Below are positions 50,418 through 58,885 of a DNA stretch of 64,000 bases, in pieces. The notes under the pieces were generated by a model that worked only from the letters and a program-made list of their open reading frames with translations, ran no database searches and had not been told where the DNA came from. A program made the position numbers and the translations under genes. The stretch is from Paraburkholderia sp. UYCP14C. Lineage in GTDB: Bacteria > Pseudomonadota > Gammaproteobacteria > Burkholderiales > Burkholderiaceae. The stretch covers positions 62,001 through 126,000 of the forward strand of contig NZ_SELS01000020.1 of NCBI RefSeq assembly GCF_004197395.1. Direction: 5' to 3'. Within the stretch, counting starts at the first letter, position 1, and each line of letters opens with the position of its first letter.

Positions 50418-52476
50418 AGCGAACCTCGTGCAGCTCAGCCGTCGAACGTGCGGACAGCGAGGACAACAAAGCGGGAATGTCGTCGTCGTGCGGGACGAAC
50501 GGCGAGTTGTCGCGCGGAATGCAGAAGGTGCTCTTGATCAGGAACTTCTTCGTTGCGACGTACAGGTTCTCCGGCACCTTCTGTCCGGTCGATACGTAAT
50601 GCACCGGCAGCTTGTAGCGGATCACCGTATCGAGCACGCCGCCGAGGTTGGTCGCTTCGTCGAGCTTGGTCAGGATGCAGCCGACGAGCGGGTGCTGGTC
50701 CGTCGCGCGCTGATAGGCCTGCACGACTTCGTTCAAGGTGTCGCCGTGACTGGTCGCGTTGAGCAGCAACAGACGCTGCACCGGTTGGCCCGCGCGGCTC
50801 AGCATCGCGATCTGGTCGGACACGAGGCGGTCGCGCTGGCTCATGCCGATGGTGTCGATCAGCACGATGTGCTTGTTGCGCAGCTCGGAGAGCGCGAGTT
50901 GCAGATCGGCGCTGTCCTTCACCGCATGCACCGAGACGCCGAGGATCTTGCCGAAGATACGCAGCTGTTCGTGACCGCCGATGCGGTAGCTGTCGGTCGT
51001 CAGCAGCGCCACCTTGCTTGCGCCGAAGCGCATCACGCAGCGCGCGGCGAGCTTCGCGGTGGTCGTCGTCTTGCCGACGCCGGTCGGCCCCATCAGCGCG
51101 AACACGCCGCCGCGCTCCATCAGCGCGTCTTCGTCCTCCATCACCGGCAGGTTCGATTCGAGCACCGTGCGCACCCACTCCATGCCGCCGTCCATCGTGT
51201 CGACATCATCGGGCATGTTGTCGACCATCATCTGCACGAGCTGCGCGGAAAAGCCCGCGGCGAACAGATGCTTGGTGAGCGCGGCGCGGGCGGGATTGCG
51301 GCGCTGTCGCTCGCCCCACAGCAGACCCGCGAAGTGCTCTTCCATCATGTCGCGCATCGACGACAGCTCGTTCATCACGGTGTCCTTGACGACCTGCTCC
51401 ATGCGCCCCTTGATCGCTTCGGCGACGGCGGCCGGCGTGCGGGTTTCGTCGGTAGCGGACGGCACGGGCGCGATCTTCTGCGCGGCGCGGCGCGCGGCGA
51501 CTTCGGCGGCTTCGCGCGCCCAGTCGGGCGTATCGATCACCGGCGGCACGGCGGCCGGCCGCGCGTCGACCGCGCTGCCGAGGCCTTTGGCGGTCGCCAC
51601 GGCCGGCGTCATCGCGGCAAGGCGCGCGCTGTATTGGCCGCTTTGTTGCTGCTGCTCGGCCGCGATGCGGCGAGCGTGATCGATCAGCCACGGATTCGAC
51701 TCGGCCATCGTGCGCGGTGCGGCTTCGCTTGATGTCACAGCCGACGATGCCGGCACGCCGGCGGCCTTCAGCAGATCCGCGCGGATGTCTTTCGTCAGGC
51801 GCGCGGCCGCGGCGCGGGCGCTTGCACCGGAAGGTGTGGCGGGAGCGGCGGAGGTGGCGTTTGCCGCGACTGCCGCGGAGGTGACGGTTGTGCCCATCGC
51901 GCCTATCGCGCCCGTTACGCGTGGCAGCGCGGTCGCTGACGCGGAGGCTGCGCTGCGCGCGGAATGCGTGGTGGGATAGACAGCCGAGCTTGCAGCCAGG
52001 CTTGCTGCCGAGTTCGTGGCGGCCGACGCTGCTTCATTCGCGGACAACAGGTTGACCGCCTGGCTGACCGCCGACTTGAGCGTCGCCTTGTTCGCCGGGC
52101 CGGCCACGAAATCCGCAGCCGGATGCGCCGGCTCGATCACCGGCATCGCTTCGGCACCTGCTTCCGGGCTCGCCCCGAACACCGACGAAAACACGTCCGG
52201 CATCGCGCTCGCGTACGGGTTCGTCGGCGCCGCGGACAAGCCGCGCGGCGCGAGCGTCGATGCCGCGCCTGAGCCCGTGCCGAGCGCCGCGGCCTGCGCG
52301 CCTTCGCGCGCTTTCGGCGTGATCGCGGCGAGATCGCTATCGGCGAGCGCGACGATTTCGACGCTGCCGTCGTCCATCGTGCGATTCGACAGCACGACCG
52401 CATCGGGGCCCAGTGCTTCGCGAACGAGACGCAACGCATCGCGACTGGTAGCACCGACAAATTTACGAATGTTCAA
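50410..52476 (-). CDS. flhF: SRP-type GTPase FlhF
   Basis: 688 residues. N-terminal MNIRKFVGATSRDALRLVRE (B domain), then a very long Ala/Ser/Pro linker (about 60-340), then the NG domain with P-loop GPTGVGKT at 463-470, LLTTDSYRIGGHEQL, the G3-like LIDTIGM and the G4 TKLDEATNLGG. FlhF sets the pole and number of flagella. Starts with TTG behind GGGGGTCC; the conserved N-terminus confirms it. First gene of flhF-flhG-fliA. Confidence 0.96.
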   Translation of the reverse strand: MNIRKFVGATSRDALRLVREALGPDAVVLSNRTMDDGSVEIVALADSDLAAITPKAREGAQAAALGTGSGAASTLAPRGLSAAPTNPYASAMPDVFSSVFGASPEAGAEAMPVIEPAHPAADFVAGPANKATLKSAVSQAVNLLSANEAASAATNSAASLAASSAVYPTTHSARSAASASATALPRVTGAIGAMGTTVTSAAVAANATSAAPATPSGASARAAAARLTKDIRADLLKAAGVPASSAVTSSEAAPRTMAESNPWLIDHARRIAAEQQQQSGQYSARLAAMTPAVATAKGLGSAVDARPAAVPPVIDTPDWAREAAEVAARRAAQKIAPVPSATDETRTPAAVAEAIKGRMEQVVKDTVMNELSSMRDMMEEHFAGLLWGERQRRNPARAALTKHLFAAGFSAQLVQMMVDNMPDDVDTMDGGMEWVRTVLESNLPVMEDEDALMERGGVFALMGPTGVGKTTTTAKLAARCVMRFGASKVALLTTDSYRIGGHEQLRIFGKILGVSVHAVKDSADLQLALSELRNKHIVLIDTIGMSQRDRLVSDQIAMLSRAGQPVQRLLLLNATSHGDTLNEVVQAYQRATDQHPLVGCILTKLDEATNLGGVLDTVIRYKLPVHYVSTGQKVPENLYVATKKFLIKSTFCIPRDNSPFVPHDDDIPALLSSLSARSTAELHEVRFG

Positions 52477-52692
52477 GCTGGACCCCCGATGAGGTATACG
52501 GACTGACGGACCGGCAATACACCGCTTCCCATTGCGATCAATTATTGCGAAAGGCGTCGGGCGACGATCGATGGATAAAGACCGTTAAAGGTGGGCAATT
52601 CGCGCGATGGACGCACGGCGGACACGTCGCGTGACGCGGCCCGCAATGGCGCTTTTACCGACCCGACCGCGTGCGCAATCCGAAGCGAAAAC
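52477..52692 (-). promoter_or_regulatory. flhF upstream region
   Basis: About 215 bases between the flhA terminator and flhF, presumably holding the flhF-flhG-fliA promoter. Sequence near 52540 is AT-richer (CAATTATTGCG on the plus strand). No hexamer pair was convincing. Confidence 0.3.
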
Positions 52693-52725
52693 AAAAACCG
52701 GCGCCACACTGGAGCGCCGGTTTTC
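52693..52725. terminator. Bidirectional-looking terminator after flhA
   Basis: ACCGGCGC (52697-52704), 9-base loop, GCGCCGGT (52714-52721), flanked by AAAAA and TTTT. On the minus strand it ends flhB-flhA with GGTTTTTGTTTT. Confidence 0.88.
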
Positions 52726-52758
52726 GTGATATCCACCGCCGCGAGCGAGCGGTCTTCG

Positions 52759-54861
52759 TCAGCCGTGCGCGCCGATCAGATTCACCACCTTGACGTTGCG
52801 CGTATCGGGCACTTCCGCATACGACAGCACCTTCAGCTGCGGCAGACTGCGGCGCAGGAAGCGCGCGAGCATCGGCCGCAACGCGTGCTGCACGAGCAGC
52901 ACCGGCGCGAGGCCGAGGTTCTGCTGACGCGTCATCGCTTTCTGCGTTTCGGTGAGCAGCGTGTTCGCGAGACCCGGTTCGAGGCCCGGGTTCGGTCCTG
53001 TCGATAGCGCCTGCGACAGCACCCGTTCGAGGTTCGCGTCGAGGCCCATCACCTGCATGTCGGTGGTGCCGGGGAACCACTGCTGCGTGATCGCGCGGCC
53101 CAATGCGAGCCGCACCGCGGCGGTGAGGTCGTGCGGGTCGGTGATCTTGCTCGCGTGCTCGGCGAGCGCTTCGAGGATCGTGCGCAGATCGCGGATCGGC
53201 ACGCCTTCTTCGAGCAGGTTCTGCAGCACTTTTTGCAGCGTGGTGAGCGGCAGCATCTTCGGCACCAGATCGTCGACGAGCGACGCGGTGTCCTTCTGCA
53301 TCCGCTCGATCAGCGCCTGCACCTCGCGGCGGCCGAGCAGCTCCGACGCGTGCGTGACGACGAGGTGATTCAGGTGCGTCGCGACCACCGTGCTCGAATC
53401 GACGACCGTGTAGCCGTACACCTGCGCCTGTTCGCGCAGGTTCGTATCGATCCAGATCGCGGGCAGGCCGAACGCCGGATCCTGGGTCGGCGTGCCCGGC
53501 AGCGCGGCCGATACCTGCCCGGGGTTGATCGCGAGCCACTGGCCCGGATACGCCTCGCCCGAGCCGACTTCGACCCCCTTCAGCGCAATGCGATAGCCGT
53601 TCGGCCGCAATTCGAGGTTGTCGCGGATATGAATGACCGGCGGCAGAAAGCCGATTTCCTGTGCGAACTTCTTGCGGATGCTCTTGATCCGCTTCAGCAG
53701 CTCGCCGTCCGAGTTCTTGTCGACGAGCGGAATCAGCCGGTAGCCGACTTCGAGGCCGAGCGTGTCGATCATCGTCACGTCGTCCCAGCTCGCCTCGGCG
53801 TTTTCGACCGGCGCCAGCGCGGCCGGCGCGACATCGACGAGCGCCGGCGCGTTCTTGCGCTCCTCGGCGCGCTTCTTCATCATGCGGCCGAGCTGGATCA
53901 GGCCGCCGCCGAGAATCAGGAACGCGAAGTGCGGCATGCCCGGAATCAGGCCCATCAGCACGAGAATGCAGCCGGTGATCATCAGCACGCGCGGGTTCGT
54001 GAACAGCTGGCCGGTCAGCTGCGTGCCGATATCCTCGTTGGTCGCGACGCGCGACACGATCACGCCGGCCGCCGTCGAAATCACCAGCGACGGAATCTGC
54101 GCGACGAGGCCGTCGCCGATCGTCAGCAGCGTGTAGTTCTTGCCCGCCGCGGCAAAGCTCATGTCGTGCTGGACCATCCCGACGATCAGCCCGCCGATGA
54201 TGTTGATCACCATGATCAGCAGACCGGCGATCGCATCGCCGCGCACGAACTTGCTCGCGCCGTCCATCGAGCCGTAAAACTCGGCTTCCTGCGAGACTTC
54301 CGCGCGCCGCTTGCGGGCCTGCTCTTCGTTGATGAGACCCGCGTTCAGATCGGCGTCGATCGCCATCTGCTTGCCGGGCATCGCGTCGAGCGTGAAGCGC
54401 GCCGACACTTCCGCGATCCGCCCCGCGCCCTTCGTGATCACCATGAAGTTGATCACCATCAGGATGATGAAGACGACGATACCGACCGCGAAATTGCCGC
54501 CCACGAGGAAGTGGCCGAACGACTCGATCACCTGGCCGGCCGCGTCGGGACCGGTATGGCCTTCGAGCAGCACGATTCGCGTGGACGCGACGTTCAGCGA
54601 CAGCCGCAGCAGCGTCGAGAACAGCAGCACGCTCGGGAACGCGGCGAAGTCGAGCGGCTTCATCGTGTACATGCTGACGAGCAGCACCATCACCGACAGC
54701 GCGATGTTGAAGGTGAACAGCAGATCCAGCAGGAACGGCGGCAACGGCAGAATCATCATGCCGAGGATCATGCAGATCAGCACCGGCCCGGCGAGGGCGC
54801 GCAGGTTGGTGCTGTTCAGCGCATCCGGCCGTCGGGCGAGGAAACCGGCGCGAACGTTCAT
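52759..54861 (-). CDS. flhA: Flagellar export gate protein FlhA
   Basis: 700 residues, standard. Eight membrane helices in the first 330 residues, the FHIPEP-type blocks STRIVLLEGHTGPDAAGQVI, GKQMAIDADLNAGLI (about 165-180) and LVISTAAGVIVSRVA, then the cytoplasmic docking domain for late chaperones. It forms the nonameric export ring and proton pathway. The start overlaps the flhB stop (ATGA). Confidence 0.98.
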   Translation of the reverse strand: MNVRAGFLARRPDALNSTNLRALAGPVLICMILGMMILPLPPFLLDLLFTFNIALSVMVLLVSMYTMKPLDFAAFPSVLLFSTLLRLSLNVASTRIVLLEGHTGPDAAGQVIESFGHFLVGGNFAVGIVVFIILMVINFMVITKGAGRIAEVSARFTLDAMPGKQMAIDADLNAGLINEEQARKRRAEVSQEAEFYGSMDGASKFVRGDAIAGLLIMVINIIGGLIVGMVQHDMSFAAAGKNYTLLTIGDGLVAQIPSLVISTAAGVIVSRVATNEDIGTQLTGQLFTNPRVLMITGCILVLMGLIPGMPHFAFLILGGGLIQLGRMMKKRAEERKNAPALVDVAPAALAPVENAEASWDDVTMIDTLGLEVGYRLIPLVDKNSDGELLKRIKSIRKKFAQEIGFLPPVIHIRDNLELRPNGYRIALKGVEVGSGEAYPGQWLAINPGQVSAALPGTPTQDPAFGLPAIWIDTNLREQAQVYGYTVVDSSTVVATHLNHLVVTHASELLGRREVQALIERMQKDTASLVDDLVPKMLPLTTLQKVLQNLLEEGVPIRDLRTILEALAEHASKITDPHDLTAAVRLALGRAITQQWFPGTTDMQVMGLDANLERVLSQALSTGPNPGLEPGLANTLLTETQKAMTRQQNLGLAPVLLVQHALRPMLARFLRRSLPQLKVLSYAEVPDTRNVKVVNLIGAHG

Positions 54862-56093
54862 GCGGAGGCTCCCTTATCGTCGTTGCTAGTGGCGTCGTTG
54901 GCGTTGTCGTCGGCCGGGTTCAGCGTGTCGGCGGCTTCCTCGGCGGCGTCCTCGTCCGAGACGCCGCCCTTGTCGAGTTCGGGCGGCACCTCGAGATCGG
55001 TCGGCGCGACCGGAGCGTCGCCGCCCTCGGCCTTGAAGCGGCGCAGCTGATAGACCCATGCGAGCACTTCCGCGACCGCGCCGTAAAGCGGCCCGGGAAT
55101 CTCGCGATTCAGATCGACGTTGTGATAGAGCGCTCGCGCGAGCGGCGGCGCTTCGAGCAGCGGCACGTTGTTTTCGGTCGCGATCTCGCGAATCCGCGCG
55201 GCCACCAGGTTCACGCCCTTCGCGACCACCTTCGGCGCGCGCATCTCGCCATCGGTGTATTGCAGCGCGACCGCGAAGTGCGTCGGGTTCGTCACGACCA
55301 CGTCGGCCTTCGGCACCTGGGCCATCATGCGGCGTCGCGCGATCGCGCGCTGCTGCTGGCGAATCTTGCCCTTGATGTGCGGATCGCCTTCGCTCTCGCG
55401 ATGCTCGCGCTTCACTTCTTCCTTCGTCATGCGCAGCTTCTTGTGGAACGACCACAGCTGGTACGGCACATCGAGCGCGGCCACCGCGAACATACCGGCC
55501 ACCGTCATGCCGCAGCACACCGCGATCAGATGCATGGAGTTGGCGAGCGCGAGATGGAGCGGCTGCGTCGCGAGCGCGAGGAATTGCTCATGGCGATTCC
55601 AGATCGCCGTGCCGCCGATGATACCCACCACCAGCGTCTTCGCGAGCGACATGCCGAGCTGGATCGGCCCGTTGATCGAAAACATGCGGCCGAGGCCCTC
55701 GATCGGGTTCAGCCGGCTGAACTTGGGCTCGAAGCCTTTCGCCGACAGCTGCCAGCCGCCCAGCGCCATCGGCGCGAGCAGCGCGGCAAGTCCGGTGAAG
55801 CCGAGGATCGGCACCAGCGCCGAGAGTCCTTCGCGGCTTGCGGCGCCCGCGCCGATCAGCATGCGGCTGGTGTCGAACGCGCCGGCGTGGTTGAACGTGA
55901 GCGACGCCCGCAGCATGTTCTGCAAATGCTCGCCGATGCTGCCCGACATGCCCCACACGCCGTAAAACCCGGCTGCGAGCAGCGCGAATGTCGACAGCTC
56001 CCGCGAACGCGCAACCTGCCCCTCCTCGCGCGCCTTCTGCAGGCGCCGAGGGGTGGCGGATTCGGTTTTTTCGAGGTCGCTATCCTCTGCCAC
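54858..56093 (-). CDS. flhB: Flagellar export switch protein FlhB
   Basis: 411 residues from a GTG start (GGAGAGC upstream). N-terminal EKTESATPRRLQKAREEGQV, four membrane helices, and the autocleavage site NPTH at 269-272, followed by the cytoplasmic domain ending near 360. A further 50-residue acidic tail follows. Cleavage and FliK contact switch export from hook to filament. The post-NPTH domain is duplicated as the separate flhX gene. Confidence 0.97.
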   Translation of the reverse strand: MAEDSDLEKTESATPRRLQKAREEGQVARSRELSTFALLAAGFYGVWGMSGSIGEHLQNMLRASLTFNHAGAFDTSRMLIGAGAASREGLSALVPILGFTGLAALLAPMALGGWQLSAKGFEPKFSRLNPIEGLGRMFSINGPIQLGMSLAKTLVVGIIGGTAIWNRHEQFLALATQPLHLALANSMHLIAVCCGMTVAGMFAVAALDVPYQLWSFHKKLRMTKEEVKREHRESEGDPHIKGKIRQQQRAIARRRMMAQVPKADVVVTNPTHFAVALQYTDGEMRAPKVVAKGVNLVAARIREIATENNVPLLEAPPLARALYHNVDLNREIPGPLYGAVAEVLAWVYQLRRFKAEGGDAPVAPTDLEVPPELDKGGVSDEDAAEEAADTLNPADDNANDATSNDDKGASA

Positions 56094-56270
56094 AAAGCTC
56101 TCCAGTCGGCCGAGGCACGGCGCCTCTTTCCAGTGACAGCGATTATTCCCGCTCGACGCAAGCGCCGATCGTCGGATAAGGGCGGAGAAACGGGGGTATT
56201 TCGACGGATGACCGGAAAGCTTGCGCGTATCTCACGCGCGAGCCTTCCGGCATTGAAGCGACGTGCGGCT

Positions 56271-57575
56271 TCAGTAGCCGACGAACGGGGAGGGACCGCC
56301 GCTGGCGGTCTGATCGAGGTGGTAGTACACGTGGCGGCCGTAGAAGAACGGCAGACCGAGGTCGAAGCTGGCATTGCCGCCGATCTGGCCGGCGAGGTTG
56401 TTGAACGCGAAGTTGCTGCCGTTGGAGAACAGCGTCTGCGCATTCAGGATGCCGATGCTCGCGACCGCCGACACTTTGTTCAAGCCCACCAGCGTGACCG
56501 TGCGGGTCTGCGCCGACGACGGGCAATAGAAGCCCGCGAACTGGCTGCCGCACAGCGTGAGCGAGCTGTCGCCGAAGAAATACGCGTTCGAGCCGGAATC
56601 GAGGAATGCCTGGACGGTCGTGCCGTTGAAGGTGCTGTTGTTGAGGTCGCCGAACGCGTCGGTCGTGAACACCTGCGCCGCGGCAAGCGGGTTGTTGCCC
56701 TGCGTGCCGATGCCGAACACCAGCGTGCCGGTCGCCGATGCCTGCCCGGTGTTCGACACCGGTGCCATCTGCACGATCACGCCGTTGTTGTCGAGCGGGA
56801 AGTTCGCGACCGGATTGGCGATCTGTTGCGTGAGCGGCACCGCGGTGCGCGTGCACGACGTGCCGCCCGGGCAGGCGAAGTAGTTGCTGTAGTTCGCCGC
56901 GGTCGCCGGATTCGCGCAGGTCGCGCCGCAATCGGTCGGCGCGGTGCCGATGCCGAGAATGCCGTTCGCGCCCAGATCGCCGACCGTGTTTTCGGGCGCG
57001 CCGCTCCCGCAGCTCGTGGGTACGGTGCTCGCGGCCTTGTCGCCGATGATCTGCAGCGGGATGGCGCTGGTCGTCGTTTCGCCGCCGAGCGTCACGATCG
57101 CGGTACGCACCGAGCCCCACGTGAAACCGTCCGCGAACGTCGCGCACTCGGCGAGCTGCGCGCCGTTGCTGCCGATCGTGCTGACCGGCAACGCGCCGAG
57201 CAGCGTCGAATTGAGCACCGAGCCGACCACACGCAAGCCGAACGAGCCGGTGTCGAGCTGGATGTTGTTGATCGTCTGGCAGTTGGAGGTCGAGCCCGGC
57301 GCGCAGATCCTCACGCTGACGGTGGGGATGTTGATCACACCGGCCGCGCCCCGCCCGACCGTGATCGGCACCGTGTTCGACGCGTTCGCGGAGATCGGCT
57401 GCTGGGTCGGGCTGGGCGGCAGCGAGCCGCCGTTCAGTCCGTCCGACGAGCCGCCGCCACTGGAGTTGTTGTCGCTGCCGCCGCCGCCGCACGCGACGAG
57501 TGTTGCCGTCAGCAGCACGGCGAGCGCGGCCTGCATCCAGCCTTTGAGATTCGCGGTCGTGAGCATGGTTCGCAT
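56271..57575 (-). CDS. DUF3443-family lipoprotein with pepsin-like aspartic-protease motifs
   Basis: 434 residues. Lipoprotein signal with Cys29 in LVACGGGG, then a Gly/Ser linker. The body shows what looks like a two-lobed aspartic protease: LDTGS at 107-111 and LDSGS at 325-329, FADGFTWGS with VTLGGE in the flap region (147-166), NGILGIG (204-210), and LGLPFFYGRHVYYHLD near the end, like the closing strands of pepsins. The usual flap Tyr appears as Phe or Trp. Activity is an inference. The ATG at 57575 has GAGGACG upstream. It is 14 bases after the DUF2844 gene. Confidence 0.85.
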   Translation of the reverse strand: MRTMLTTANLKGWMQAALAVLLTATLVACGGGGSDNNSSGGGSSDGLNGGSLPPSPTQQPISANASNTVPITVGRGAAGVINIPTVSVRICAPGSTSNCQTINNIQLDTGSFGLRVVGSVLNSTLLGALPVSTIGSNGAQLAECATFADGFTWGSVRTAIVTLGGETTTSAIPLQIIGDKAASTVPTSCGSGAPENTVGDLGANGILGIGTAPTDCGATCANPATAANYSNYFACPGGTSCTRTAVPLTQQIANPVANFPLDNNGVIVQMAPVSNTGQASATGTLVFGIGTQGNNPLAAAQVFTTDAFGDLNNSTFNGTTVQAFLDSGSNAYFFGDSSLTLCGSQFAGFYCPSSAQTRTVTLVGLNKVSAVASIGILNAQTLFSNGSNFAFNNLAGQIGGNASFDLGLPFFYGRHVYYHLDQTASGGPSPFVGY

Positions 57576-57589
57576 CGTCGTCCTCGCCG

Positions 57590-58135
57590 TTACTGGATGT
57601 CGGAACCGCTGACGCCGGCCGGCAGCGCGGACGGCAGCCACGCGACGCCGCTGAAGGCGCCCATGTGGCCGCCCGAACGCACCATGACGCTGGTGCCGTC
57701 GACGGCGACCGGCCCCCGCGCGTTGCCGCGCGCGGCCCGCACGGCCTTCACGCCGGCCACGTACTGCGGGAAATAACTGCCGAGCAGATCACTGAGATCG
57801 GGCATTTGCGGACCATGCCACGCAATGCCGAATACCGCGCCGCTCGCGCCCAGGTATTCGCGCACCACGGTGCCGTTGCCGAAGGTGGTCTCGCGTACCG
57901 TGTAGGAAGCGGAAGAAGACGAGGTGGAAGACGCCGCGCTCGCTTCGGAACGCATCACACCTTGAGTCGAGCCGCTGGCGGGCTGCACCACGCGGGACGA
58001 CACCGACGCGTCGGAGGGGGGTGTGAGCGGCGCGCTGCCCAGCGCCGCATGCGCCGACTGCGCGGCCGTCAGGACCAGTATCGAACATGGCAACACGAGC
58101 GCCGAGATTCCGGCGCGACGAAAGCGACTCCACAT
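57590..58135 (-). CDS. DUF2844-family secreted protein
   Basis: 181 residues with a Sec signal (cleavage after AHA near 31) and a small domain from about 75 containing YTVRETTFGNGTVVREYL, GAVFGIAWHGPQMPDL and LLGSYFPQYV. Matches the DUF2844 family, which in Burkholderiales sits beside DUF3443 genes. GGAGGAGC precedes the ATG at 58135. Function unknown; the pairing suggests it is a substrate, inhibitor or partner of the DUF3443 protein. Confidence 0.85.
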   Translation of the reverse strand: MWSRFRRAGISALVLPCSILVLTAAQSAHAALGSAPLTPPSDASVSSRVVQPASGSTQGVMRSEASAASSTSSSSASYTVRETTFGNGTVVREYLGASGAVFGIAWHGPQMPDLSDLLGSYFPQYVAGVKAVRAARGNARGPVAVDGTSVMVRSGGHMGAFSGVAWLPSALPAGVSGSDIQ

Positions 58136-58500
58136 GACGATGCTCCTCCCGAGCCGCGGCACACTTCGCCGATTGCGCGAACCGGCCGCTTATAGGCAGA
58201 TGATACGGCACCGCCGTGGCCGCAACCCCGAGGGGCGCCTGCACCGGGCGACCCGCCCGGCGCAGAACTGGCTGGGCGCCGTATCGCAATGTCCCCGTAG
58301 TATGCCTGTGGATTCTTTCAGCCGGCGAAATTCGCGCCAGCTAGCGTGACTTACCGCCTATTACAGGTGGGATACCGTGCGGAAGATATATATTCGTGCG
58401 CATTGATGCGTATATGGCACGAATCGCAGGGAGCAACCTCGGCGCACGCGACAGGGTAGGCCGCGACCTCAAAGACGACAGGGATGTCAGCTCCAATACG
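58136..58500. other. Intergenic region upstream of the DUF2844 gene
   Basis: 365 bases, AT-richer in the middle. Holds an inverted repeat TTCGTGC-N17-GCACGAA (58393-58399 with 58417-58423) around TATATAT-like sequence. Presumably carries the DUF2844-DUF3443 promoter; no gene is convincing. Confidence 0.4.
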
Positions 58501-58531
58501 CAAAAGCCCCTGACCGCAACGATACAGGGGC
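58501..58531 (-). terminator. Intrinsic terminator after fliT2
   Basis: Minus strand GCCCCTG (58531-58525), 12-base loop, CAGGGGC (58512-58506), then TTTTG. Confidence 0.8.
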
Positions 58532-58567
58532 GTGCTGGGCGCCAGCCTTCGCTTCAGAAGGTCGTGA

Positions 58568-58867
58568 TCAGAGATGCGCGACGCGCTCGTACTGGCTTGC
58601 CACGCGGACCGCCCGCATCGCCCGTGTGTACTCGGTGGCGAGTTCGCTCTGTGCAGTCTCGGCGTATCCGAGGATCATGCGATCGAGGGCAAGCAGCGCC
58701 TTGAGCTTGTCGATCGACTCCGCCGGCTGCTGCGCGGCGAGCGACATCACGAGCGGCGAGCGCTCGCTCGCTAGATCTGCCGCCCTCGGCCAGTCGCCGA
58801 CGGCCGTCGCCAGCTCGATGTCTTTCGTGAGCTGCAGGATCCGATCGAGGGATGCGGGGGCTTGCAT
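58568..58867 (-). CDS. FliT-like flagellar chaperone (copy 2), next to fliD
   Basis: 99-residue helical protein with DWPRAADLASERSPLVMSLA and LLALDRMILGYAETAQSELA, a pattern shared by FliT proteins of Betaproteobacteria. It begins 18 bases after the fliD stop, so it is the likely FliD chaperone. The other FliT candidate is behind fliS. Function is inferred from place and fold pattern. Confidence 0.75.
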   Translation of the reverse strand: MQAPASLDRILQLTKDIELATAVGDWPRAADLASERSPLVMSLAAQQPAESIDKLKALLALDRMILGYAETAQSELATEYTRAMRAVRVASQYERVAHL

Positions 58868-58885
58868 GTCCTGTCGCCTCCCCGG

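Noticed and set aside
53131-57776. Long plus-strand frames opposite flhA and flhB/DUF3443
   Set aside because: His/Arg/Asp-rich antisense frames with no recognisable domain.
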